Of a stretch of DNA of 35,207 nt, positions 8,276 to 15,425 are shown piece after piece. A program made the translations under genes and the position numbers. Each line of letters starts with the position of its first letter. The first letter of the stretch is position 1. The notes beneath the pieces were generated by a model. It worked only from the letters and a program-made list of their open reading frames with translations. It was not told the DNA's origin and made no database searches. Location of the stretch: the NCBI GenBank assembly GCA_021797825.1, contig JAJZZA010000033.1:1-35207 (forward strand), given 5' to 3'. The DNA comes from Bacillota bacterium (GTDB taxonomy: Bacteria; Bacillota; Sulfobacillia; Sulfobacillales; Sulfobacillaceae).

Positions 8276-9007
8276 TCATCCTTCCTCGCGTGGCGTGCGA
8301 AAACCGGAACCTGGGGAGCGGTGCGAAGAACGATGGCCAGGAAATTGGTGCGCGCGTTCCACTCGGATCCAGGCTTCATGCACATGTCGCCGCGCCACCT
8401 CCTGGGCCGCTTCCGGGTGGCGGTGGTCCAGACAGTCGCACAATAATTCATGATCCGGAATCATGTGGCCCAAATTGGCGTCTTGATTAGCCTGCCAGAC
8501 AGTGGTCCGCAGGACCGGCACCAGAAGCCATAGTTTATACAGGCAACTCGCCAGCACTTCGCTTTGCGCGAGCTGACCTAACTGCAAGTGAAATGTTGTG
8601 TCCAACTGCTGAGCCTCCCGAAATTCCCCTTGAGTCAAGGCCTGCCGCTGCTGGTTCAAGGTATCGCGCAGCATGACCAATTCGTCATCGGTGGCGCGAC
8701 GGGCCGCCAGCGCCGTGATTTCGGCTTCGATGGCAGCGCGCGCTTCGTACACCGCCCGCGCTTCCACTTGGTCCCATAGCCGCACGCGCACACCACTATG
8801 AGGATCCCGTACGCAAACGCCGTCCGCCTCCAGGCGGCGCAGTGCTTCCCGAACCGGGGTAACACTGACGGCGAGCCGGCGTGCCCAGTCGGTTTCAACC
8901 ACCCGCTGGCCCGCAGTGAGCAGACCTCCGTGAATTTCGCGGACCATGGTCTCATATACCGTGTCGGCCCGAGTGGCTTTGTCGTGTGGTGAATTGAGTA
9001 CGTTCAT
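8276..9007 (-). CDS. GntR-family regulator, FadR/FCD subfamily
   Basis: This 243-aa transcription factor has an N-terminal winged helix (about residues 15-75) with the GntR pattern LLTAGQRVVETDWARRLAVSVTPVREALRRLEADG. An all-helical FCD ligand-binding domain follows (about 85-215), with the expected Asp and His residues in LDTTFHLQL and PDHELL. FCD regulators bind small carboxylates. It heads the minus-strand operon and is divergent from an MFS importer, so it probably represses both until the imported acid or a product binds. The ATG at 9007 has no ribosome binding site and lies six bases downstream of a consensus -10, suggesting a leaderless mRNA. Confidence 0.92.
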   Translation of the reverse strand: MNVLNSPHDKATRADTVYETMVREIHGGLLTAGQRVVETDWARRLAVSVTPVREALRRLEADGVCVRDPHSGVRVRLWDQVEARAVYEARAAIEAEITALAARRATDDELVMLRDTLNQQRQALTQGEFREAQQLDTTFHLQLGQLAQSEVLASCLYKLWLLVPVLRTTVWQANQDANLGHMIPDHELLCDCLDHRHPEAAQEVARRHVHEAWIRVERAHQFPGHRSSHRSPGSGFRTPREEG

Positions 9008-9013
9008 AAATCA

Positions 9014-9078
9014 ATTATATAGAGTATTGACCAAAACTTCAAGAATGCATTGCTCATAACCCGAAGATTCTATATAAT
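9014..9078. promoter_or_regulatory. Divergent promoters with paired inverted operator arms
   Basis: The 10-bp arms ATTATATAGA (9014-9023) and TCTATATAAT (9069-9078) are perfect inverted copies 45 bp apart. Each contains a -10 box. Minus strand: TTGAAG (9042-9037), 17-bp spacer, TATAAT (9019-9014), serving the GntR gene. Plus strand: TTGCTC (9050-9055), 17-bp spacer, TATAAT (9073-9078), serving the MFS gene. The symmetric placement would let one dimeric regulator control both directions. The arms could instead simply be mirrored -10 boxes, since TATAAT forms most of each arm. Confidence 0.7.
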
Positions 9079-9142
9079 CGCCTGGAGTCATTGGCTTTTT
9101 TAAGGCGAACCCATTCGGTTTCCCAACGAAGGAGGGACGATC

Positions 9143-10450
9143 ATGAAGGCCCAGCCCCGGGCTCCCGGAATCGAAAACCGGGTACCCGGTTTTCGGTGGA
9201 CGCTCTTTATCTTGTTTTTGGTCATCATTACCGTGAATTATGTCGACCGTTCGGCCATTTCCGTGGCGCTTCCGCTTATCATCCCGCAGTTCCACTTGAA
9301 TCCCTTGACCACCGGCGCTATCCTGAGCGCCTTTTTTTGGACGTATGCGGCCATGCAGTTGCCCTCCGGGTGGCTCGCGGACCGCCTGAAACCGCGAGCC
9401 CTTACGGCGGCATCAACCATCGGCTGGGGCGTGGTCGAGGCCCTAACCGCCATCGCGTCAACCACCGGGGTTCTGGTCCTCTTGCGATTGTTGCTGGGCG
9501 TATTCGAAGGTCCGATTTACCCAGCCGGCGCTAAACTGAACGCTGTTTGGCTCACCAAGGACGAACGTGCCCGGGGAGGAACCTTGCTCGATGCCGGCGC
9601 GCCTTTGGGGACCGCCATCGGTGGGGTGACCATCGTGGGGTTGATTGGATGGCTCGGTTCCTGGCAAGCCGCCTTTGTGGTTGCAGGAGTTCTCACAACG
9701 CTGTTGGGCATTCTCGCGGCAGCCGTCATTCGCAACCATCCCAACGAACATCGCCGTGTTCAGCCTGCGGAGCTGGCGTATCTGACCAATGCTCATAGCG
9801 ACGAGGATCGCGGAATTACCAACAATCCCCGGCGTGGCAACCTCGTCAACTATTTCGGCTATGTCAGCTTCTGGACGATGTGTCTTGGGTGGTTGGGTTT
9901 TGACGTTGTGTTCTACGGACTCTTGTCGTGGGTTCCGGAATACCTGACCAAATATCGCCACATTCCTTTCGCGGTTTCGGGTGGGGCGGTCTTCATCATT
10001 TTTGGTATGGGTTTTGTGGGTGAACTGACGGGTGGACAATTGGCGGACTACTGGCTGCGCAAAAGCACTGCGCGCAATCGTGTGCTGCGCACATTGCTGG
10101 GTCTCGCCGCGGCCATCACCACGGTAGCCGTCTTTCTCGTGGCCTTTATTCCGAGCGCTTCGGCGGCCGTCGCGCTGCTGGCGGTTGTGCTCTTCTTTCT
10201 CCGCTGGGCGGGCATCTATTGGAGCATTCCGGCCATCCTGACAGACGAAGCGCACGTCGGCATCTTGGGTGGAGCGATGAACTTTATGGGCAATGTCGGT
10301 GGTATTGTCGCACCGTTTACGGTTGGGGCCATACTCACAGTCACGCACTCGTTTTTCTGGGCTCTGATGATGTTCGCCGGTGCGGGGTTGTTGTGGTTTA
10401 TGTGTTCGGTGATCATGGATTACTCGCGCAAATTGCCAATCCCGGAGTAG
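9143..10450 (+). CDS. MFS transporter, anion:cation symporter (ACS) family
   Basis: The 435-aa protein has twelve predicted membrane helices and ACS-family hallmarks: NYVDRSAISVALP in helix 1, SAFFWTYAAMQLPSGWLADRLKPR in the loop 2-3 motif, and GVFEGPIYPAG in helix 4. ACS members import organic anions such as glucarate, phthalate or tartrate with protons. ATG 9143 follows GAAGGAGGGA at ideal spacing. Divergent orientation from the GntR operon suggests it brings in the acid processed by the decarboxylase-like and deacetylase-like enzymes. A strong terminator follows 60 bases after the stop. Confidence 0.9.
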   Translation: MKAQPRAPGIENRVPGFRWTLFILFLVIITVNYVDRSAISVALPLIIPQFHLNPLTTGAILSAFFWTYAAMQLPSGWLADRLKPRALTAASTIGWGVVEALTAIASTTGVLVLLRLLLGVFEGPIYPAGAKLNAVWLTKDERARGGTLLDAGAPLGTAIGGVTIVGLIGWLGSWQAAFVVAGVLTTLLGILAAAVIRNHPNEHRRVQPAELAYLTNAHSDEDRGITNNPRRGNLVNYFGYVSFWTMCLGWLGFDVVFYGLLSWVPEYLTKYRHIPFAVSGGAVFIIFGMGFVGELTGGQLADYWLRKSTARNRVLRTLLGLAAAITTVAVFLVAFIPSASAAVALLAVVLFFLRWAGIYWSIPAILTDEAHVGILGGAMNFMGNVGGIVAPFTVGAILTVTHSFFWALMMFAGAGLLWFMCSVIMDYSRKLPIPE

Positions 10451-10507
10451 ATGGCCATCCTCGCTGAATGGAGCTCACGAAACATCGCGGCCATCCCGCC
10501 GCAAAAA

Positions 10508-10540
10508 GCGAAAGCCCCTTGCAACCAAGGGGCTTTTCGC
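10508..10540 (+). terminator. Rho-independent terminator after the ACS transporter
   Basis: The stem AAAGCCCCTTG (10511-10521) pairs perfectly with CAAGGGGCTTT (10526-10536) across a four-base CAAC loop. Pairing can extend to GCG/CGC with one bulge. The A-run and T-run flanks allow function in both directions. Confidence 0.85.
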
Positions 10541-11675
10541 CCGTAAATCTACATTGAGACAGCATAGCAGTCTCCATTTCATCCTTCGGAGATGGGGCTG
10601 CCGCGCCTAACCAGTGCCAAATTCAAGAAGCGGCGCGTCGGCGGCCATACCAACCCACCCGGTCCTTGCCCGGGGCCCCCGATCGGACGAAGGGGTTCTC
10701 TTCGCGGGGAGGATAATTAAGGCGGGTGCGGCTGTAACAACCCCAAAAAATTCCGCGTGGGCCGGGGAATGTGCGGTCGACCGCGGAAGAGCCTAACCTG
10801 TCGCCCGCGTCTCGTCCCGGCACCGTCGATTCTCGACGAGGGCCGATGATCCGTACGGCCTGGTAGACCATCCGGGCAACAATCATGGTGGCGCGACATA
10901 CGCCCGCGGCGACCAAAATAATGTCGACGGCCTTGACCGCCCAGAGAGTGTCCCGGACTTGGTCCGCCCTGAGGTTGCGGGCGAATCTTGACCCGTAAAT
11001 CCAGATATCCAGATGAATCGTGGCAACCCGTCGCGCCAGGCCGCGACGGCCTGTTTCGTGGCATTCGACAGGTCCGCCGCGAACCGCGGCGGGAAGACCT
11101 CCGCAAGTTTATGAGGGGGGTGCCGGCAACGCGTTCCATCCATAGAGGAACTGCAACTGCCGATATCCGCACCAACAGGTTTTGACGCCCGGCTCCCCGT
11201 CACCGCTCCGGTTTGGAGGTGGTGGCCGCTCGTCGTAACGTCGACCGGCGAAAACGCGACCGGAGGCGCTTGATCGGGATCGATGCGGCGTGATAGGTCA
11301 TCCACAGCAGCCGTCAGGAGACAACGGAATACAGAGTGACCGCGCGTTGCAGCCGCTCACCGTCTTTGACGGGGACCCCGGTTTTCAACGTGAAATGCCA
11401 GGGTTGGCGGGTAAAGGACTGGCGCGGCATCGCCGCGACCCGTCCGTCGAACGGCAAACAATTCCCCTAAGAACGAAACGGCAATTAATTTCTCCACCCC
11501 GCGGCAGATTCGACCGGGCAGGAAATCTTCAGCGCCGCCCGACTCGGGGACGATTCGCAGCAAGGAGGAGATTGTCGTCGCACGAAGGAGCTTACAAGAC
11601 GCGACTTACGGCATATTCCCGCCGAGGCGAAAACCCCGGGGGGTGACTCGCTCCGGTGCCGGGTGCATATATAAT
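10541..11675. other. 1.1-kb stretch without an intact gene; probably decayed coding DNA
   Basis: Several minus-strand frames stay open for 100-150 codons, but none has a good start or a recognisable family, and they overlap each other. One frame carries a hydrophobic helix-like run around 10830-10950 (AVKAVDIILVAAGVCRATMI, then VARMVYQAVRI) without a start codon or ribosome site. This looks like an old gene eroded by frameshifts. I cannot name it. Confidence 0.4.
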
Positions 11676-11707
11676 TAAGTTACTAACTTATAGATCTGTG
11701 GTACTAT
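11676..11707 (+). promoter_or_regulatory. Palindromic operator overlapping the marR-type promoter
   Basis: TAAGTTACTAACTTA (11676-11690) is a perfect 6-3-6 inverted repeat in an AT-rich island. A promoter candidate, TTACTA (11680-11685), 16-bp spacer, TACTAT (11702-11707), begins inside it. A dimer bound to the palindrome would cover the -35 box, fitting autorepression by the MarR protein encoded 52 bp downstream. Confidence 0.6.
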
Positions 11708-11741
11708 CATAACCGACAGGGTTTTTTGAGGAGGCGGGAGG

Positions 11742-12167
11742 GTGACTCAGCCTTTGGGCACGATGGTCGAGTATCTTATTGCATTGCAAGACGCGCTTGG
11801 CGGCCATTATGGCGAGTTGTCACGGCCGCAGCTTCGGCTGATGATGAAACTGCCTGGCGATTCGCCCGCGATTTCGCAGTTGGCGGAGCAACTGCACATC
11901 TCGTCGCCCGGAGTGACCCAAATGATTGACAAGTTGCAAGGGCGCGGCTACGTGACTCGCTACAGCGCAGAAAAGGATCAACGGATCGTGCGTGTGGCGA
12001 TTACCGCTTTAGGCAGGGACATCTTACAAGAAGCAAAAAACCAATTCGCGGGGCGAGTGGAGCAGGTGCTGGCGGGGTTGTCTGATGCGGAGCAAGCCAC
12101 GTTGCTGGATTTGTTGCGCAGGCTGTTTGAGCTTGGCGATGGCACCGGGAAGAAGATGGCGGAATGA
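11742..12167 (+). CDS. MarR-family transcriptional regulator
   Basis: The 141-aa protein has the MarR winged helix. ISQLAEQLHISSPGVTQMIDKLQGRGYVTR is the HTH, and YSAEKDQRIVRVAITALGRDIL is the wing carrying the conserved Asp-x-Arg. Flanking helices form the dimer domain. Translation starts at GTG 11742 after a GGAGGCGGGAGG purine run. The stop overlaps the start of an MFS gene (ATGA), so regulator and pump are translationally coupled. MarR proteins usually repress their own operon and release it on binding a phenolic or other toxic ligand. The palindrome at 11676-11690 is the likely target. Confidence 0.9.
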   Translation: MTQPLGTMVEYLIALQDALGGHYGELSRPQLRLMMKLPGDSPAISQLAEQLHISSPGVTQMIDKLQGRGYVTRYSAEKDQRIVRVAITALGRDILQEAKNQFAGRVEQVLAGLSDAEQATLLDLLRRLFELGDGTGKKMAE

Positions 12168-13492
12168 CCACCACACCGTCACCGTATACCTGGGCGGGAT
12201 GGAAATCGTTGGACCGGGTGGTCCACCAATTGATCGCCGCCCGCTTCTTGCGCAGCATTGCCCAAGGTGCGCTCGGTGTCGATTTTACCCTTTATTTGAA
12301 AAGTCGGCTTTGGAGCGCACCCGAAATAGGGCTGCTGTTAATGGCCGGAGGGTTGGCGGGGGCCGCGTTAAGTCTTTTGGTGGGGGTGGCCAGCGACCGC
12401 ATAGGCCGCCGCGGGTTCCTGCTGGTCTACGAGGTGGGCCTGGTGATGGGCACGTTAGCCATTATCATCTTCCCGAGCGCGTGGGTTTTGGTCCTGACCG
12501 CCGCGTTGTTCGGATTCGGGCGGGGCGCCAATGGGGCCTCGGGTCCATTTGCCCCGGCGGAACAGGCTTGGCTAGCGCAATCTATTCCCCCCCAGCGCAG
12601 GGGCAGCGTGTTCAGCTTTAATGCCGGGTTGCAGTTTTGGGGAATGGGATTGGGCTCTTTGCTGGCGGCGCTCTTGCCGCATTTGCTGCCAGGCGCAGTG
12701 GGAGCCGCCGCCTACGTTCCCCTGTTTGTGCTAAATGCCATGATAGCGGCGATCAATTTCTGGCAAATCTGGGGGTTGCGGGAAGCGCCTCCGGGAACTG
12801 TCCGCGAGAAGGACCCGGTGTTCTCGGGCACGTCAAGGGATGATGCGGCCATCACACTCCGCGAAAATCGGGCGTTGATCTGGCTGGCCGTGGTCAACAT
12901 GTTCAATTCGCTCGGGGTGGGATTAGTGGCGCCGTTGCTGCCGTATTGGTTCAATTTGAAGTTTGGCGTAGGGCCCGGCGCGATTGGACCCATTTTTGCC
13001 TTGGCGTTTTTTCTGACCGGAATCTCTTCTCTGATTGTGGGCAAAATGTCGGAACGGTTCGGCCTGATTCGTTCGATTGTTGCGCCCCGGCTGCTAGGGG
13101 TGGCCTTGCTCATGGCGATTCCCTTTATGCCGGCGTTCTGGTTGGCTGCCGTCCTCTATGTTTTACGCTCGATTGTCAACCGCGGCTCGATGGGCGCTAG
13201 GCAAGCGTTTAGCGTAAGTTTGGTGCGTGATCAGAGACGGGGTCTGGCCAGCAGCGTGAACGCCGTCTCCTGGAGCATTCCCGCCGCCGTGGGTCCTGCG
13301 ATAGGGGGCTGGATGATCGGACTGGGCTCGCTGGTTTGGCCATTTTTGGCTGCGTCGGGGCTGCAATTGGGCTATGCGCTTTTGTTTCCGGTGATTATGG
13401 GGAAATATGAGGTGCCGGGTCCACAAGCCGGATTGGGCAGCCAAGCCGGAGCGGGGGTGTGGACCGATTCCGCGGCGAAGCGCAGCGATTGA
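12164..13492 (+). CDS. MFS transporter, probable drug/efflux type
   Basis: The 442-aa membrane protein has about twelve helices. The MFS signature GVASDRIGRRGFLLVYE is in the loop after helix 2, and a second-half equivalent GKMSERFGLIRS starts the C-domain. The start overlaps the MarR stop by four bases. Coupling to a MarR repressor is the typical setting of an exporter for antibiotics, aromatic acids or other toxic compounds, but the substrate cannot be read from sequence. It is the last gene before the right end of the element. The coding end is rich in Gly/Gln repeats (GPQAGLGSQAGAG). Confidence 0.88.
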   Translation: MTTTPSPYTWAGWKSLDRVVHQLIAARFLRSIAQGALGVDFTLYLKSRLWSAPEIGLLLMAGGLAGAALSLLVGVASDRIGRRGFLLVYEVGLVMGTLAIIIFPSAWVLVLTAALFGFGRGANGASGPFAPAEQAWLAQSIPPQRRGSVFSFNAGLQFWGMGLGSLLAALLPHLLPGAVGAAAYVPLFVLNAMIAAINFWQIWGLREAPPGTVREKDPVFSGTSRDDAAITLRENRALIWLAVVNMFNSLGVGLVAPLLPYWFNLKFGVGPGAIGPIFALAFFLTGISSLIVGKMSERFGLIRSIVAPRLLGVALLMAIPFMPAFWLAAVLYVLRSIVNRGSMGARQAFSVSLVRDQRRGLASSVNAVSWSIPAAVGPAIGGWMIGLGSLVWPFLAASGLQLGYALLFPVIMGKYEVPGPQAGLGSQAGAGVWTDSAAKRSD

Positions 13493-13845
13493 CACCTGTT
13501 AGACGGCCACGGGCGGGCACCCGCAGCCGCGGCGTGCCCGCTCGACTCGCCCGCGTGACAGGACCTGTGTGATCGCGCGCTGCGGGCTTGGCGGAATTTC
13601 CCTGCATGCCGCCGGATCATGGCTTCCCGGTTTTGCTATGATGTGGCATCGGCTTGGGCTCTCCCGTTTGGTTTCGACCGATGACGACGGCGGCAAGCGA
13701 CGGCCAAACCGCGGCGGACAGGCTTAGCGCGTTGACTACGGCTGCCGTTGCGCGACACGATCTCCGCGACGGTTGCGTCTTTTTTTGCGACGGGCGCCGG
13801 CCTGCGGACGCTGGGCTTGGGTAGGAGCAGATCCCGGTTAAGAGG
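13493..13845. other. Right end of the element: hairpin and outward-facing promoter-like site
   Basis: No gene is visible. GCGGGCAC (13513-13520) and GTGCCCGC (13534-13541) form a GC-rich hairpin just after the MFS stop, without a T-run. An extended -10 motif, TGC-TATGAT, lies at 13634-13642 and points toward attR and the 3' part of lonB; no clear -35 accompanies it. The reading frame entering lonB is open from 13748, so transcripts from here would cross the junction in frame. Confidence 0.45.
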
Positions 13846-13851
13846 GGACCC
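13846..13851. other. Right attachment core (attR), GGACCC
   Basis: This is the second copy of the hexamer, placed exactly where LonB homology restarts (D-P-L-I-G-S-V-H-D-P). The GAC codon at 13847-13849 is in the same frame as GAC at 466-468, so replacing left flank by left flank rejoins lonB without any added or lost codon. The bases just outside the cores differ on the element side, as expected for hybrid attL/attR sites. Confidence 0.85.
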
Positions 13852-15106
13852 GTTGATTGGATCGGTGCATGACCCGATTTATCAAGGAGCGGGTCCGTTG
13901 GGAATGGCGGGCATACCCCAGCCCAAACCGGGCGCAGTGACCAAGGCGCACGGCGGCATTTTGTTCATCGATGAAATCGGGGAACTGCATCCGATTCAAA
14001 TGAACAAGTTGCTGAAGGTATTGGAGGATCGGAAGGTCTATCTCGAATCGGCCTACTATAATGCGGAGGACACCAATGTGCCGCTGCATATTCAGGACAT
14101 TTTCGATAACGGGTTGCCGGCCGATTTCCGTTTGGTGGGCGCCACCACCCGTCAGCCGCATGATATTCCCCCGGCTATCCGATCGCGATGTCTCGAAGTG
14201 TATTTTCGATCGCTATTGCCCGACGAGGTGGCCCATATCGCGACCAACGCTGCTCATAAAATGAATGTGGATGTGGAACGGGGCGCGGTGGAGGTGGTTA
14301 AACACTACGCCACGAATGGCCGCGAAGCCGTAAATATGGTGCAAGTGGCAGCCGGTATGGCCACCACCGAAAGCCGGCGTGCGGTCACTCAAGACGATAT
14401 GGAATGGGTGGTCAATTCCGGCCAGTACACCCCCCGGCCGGAGAAGACCGTGGCCGAACAGCCTTCGGTGGGGACCGTAAATGGGTTGGCGGTGTATGGG
14501 CCGAACATCGGAATGGTGATGGAAGTGGAGGCTGTGGCCCAAGCGGTTCTGCCGGGCAGCGGGCGCGTATTTGTCACCGGCGTGGTGGACGAAGAGGAAA
14601 TGGGCGGCCACGGCCGCACCATGCGCCGAAAGTCGATGGCGCGCAGTTCGGTCGAGAACGCGCTGACCGTGCTCCGCAGCACGTTGCAGGTATCTCCCGA
14701 AAACTACGATCTGCATATCAATTTTCCGGGAGGGGTGCCGATGGATGGTCCCTCGGCGGGGGTATCCATGGCTACCGCCTTGTATTCGGCGATGACCTCA
14801 AAACCTTGTGACAGCAAGTTGGCGATGACTGGCGAGATATCGATCCATGGGCGGGTTAAACCGGTGGGCGGGGTGGTGGCCAAGGTGGAAGCGGCTCGGC
14901 TCGCGGGTTGCCAACGGGTTCTAATCCCGCGGGAAAATTGGCAAGAGAGGTTTCGTGGGGCCGGGATCGAAGTGCTTGCCGTGTCGACATTGCAGGAGGT
15001 GCTGGATTACGCCTTGGCCGGCGAAACTGAGCCCGTTACGGGCCCGCCCGGTCATCCCGTCCTATTGGTCGCAAGCGCCCCGATTAGGCCCGACACGGCG
15101 GGCTAA
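13847..15106 (+). CDS. lonB: LonB protease, 3' segment of the split gene
   Basis: This part encodes residues 145-563 of the rejoined LonB. Visible motifs are Walker B GGILFIDEIGEL, GLPADFRLVGATTR (sensor region), IPPAIRSRCLEVYF (arginine-finger region), and the Lon protease domain with catalytic Ser in DGPSAGVSMA (rejoined residue 447) and Lys in GGVVAKVEAARLAG (490). It has no frameshift or stop, so function is conserved at sequence level. Alone it lacks the membrane anchor and Walker A and has no good start; weak candidates are TTG 13898 behind AAGGAG or ATG 13904. The frame is open back to 13748 in element DNA. A terminator follows, then lonA. Confidence 0.93.
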   Translation, partial: DPLIGSVHDPIYQGAGPLGMAGIPQPKPGAVTKAHGGILFIDEIGELHPIQMNKLLKVLEDRKVYLESAYYNAEDTNVPLHIQDIFDNGLPADFRLVGATTRQPHDIPPAIRSRCLEVYFRSLLPDEVAHIATNAAHKMNVDVERGAVEVVKHYATNGREAVNMVQVAAGMATTESRRAVTQDDMEWVVNSGQYTPRPEKTVAEQPSVGTVNGLAVYGPNIGMVMEVEAVAQAVLPGSGRVFVTGVVDEEEMGGHGRTMRRKSMARSSVENALTVLRSTLQVSPENYDLHINFPGGVPMDGPSAGVSMATALYSAMTSKPCDSKLAMTGEISIHGRVKPVGGVVAKVEAARLAGCQRVLIPRENWQERFRGAGIEVLAVSTLQEVLDYALAGETEPVTGPPGHPVLLVASAPIRPDTAG

Positions 15107-15140
15107 CCCTGGTGCCGCCCTGGGCGCGAGACCCGAGAGC

Positions 15141-15173
15141 ATCCTGGCGACTAAACATGCGCCAGGATTTTCT
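15141..15173 (+). terminator. Rho-independent terminator after lonB
   Basis: ATCCTGGCG (15141-15149) pairs perfectly with CGCCAGGAT (15160-15168) across a 10-base loop, followed by TTTCT. It separates lonB transcription from lonA. Confidence 0.75.
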
Positions 15174-15425
15174 CTGGGCCAAAACATCGCGGGGTGAAGG
15201 GCAGCCACCTGCCGCACCGGCCGCTGGCCGTTTGCGGTCTGGTTAATCACCGTCAGCGGGAGGGGAGAGCTTGCCCGAAAACAGTTTCGCTGTCCGCTTG
15301 GCCGCCAAGGGGAGAGCGGGTAGACATTGCGGGCGTTGTGTTCAAGGATTGGCCAGGGATGGTTAAGATAGAGAGGGGGCCTAACCATAAAGTCTGCGGG
15401 GCGTCCCATGAAGGAGGCGAGTGGG
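15174..15425 (+). promoter_or_regulatory. lonB-lonA spacer with a weak lonA promoter candidate
   Basis: No gene lies here. TTCAAG (15341-15346), a 17-bp spacer and TAAGAT (15364-15369) form a plausible vegetative promoter about 57 bp before the lonA start. No CIRCE or CtsR-type heat-shock operator was seen. Confidence 0.35.

Larger units (their letters stand above)
465..13845. mobile_element. 13.4-kb skin-like site-specific element interrupting lonB
   Basis: The element is bounded by direct GGACCC cores and carries a large serine recombinase whose 3' end is 48 bp from the left core. Removing exactly one core repeat unit (13,381 bp) reconstitutes a 563-codon lonB, close to the roughly 550 residues of Bacillus LonB. 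Cargo comprises a K+ channel, a GntR-controlled catabolic operon with its MFS importer, a MarR-MFS pair, a decayed IS1595 transposase and decayed spacer DNA. No capsid, tail, terminase, relaxase or replication genes are visible, so it is neither an intact phage nor an ICE. It could be a developmentally excised intervening element or a simple genomic island that has inactivated lonB. Confidence 0.9.

Noticed and set aside
9458-10348. Minus-strand open frame of 296 codons under the ACS transporter
   Set aside because: The opposite strand encodes a transporter with clear family motifs; this frame is His/Arg/Gln-rich shadow sequence.
465-13845. Interpretation as an intact prophage or conjugative element
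   Set aside because: No capsid, portal, terminase, tail, lysis, relaxase or type IV secretion genes are present.
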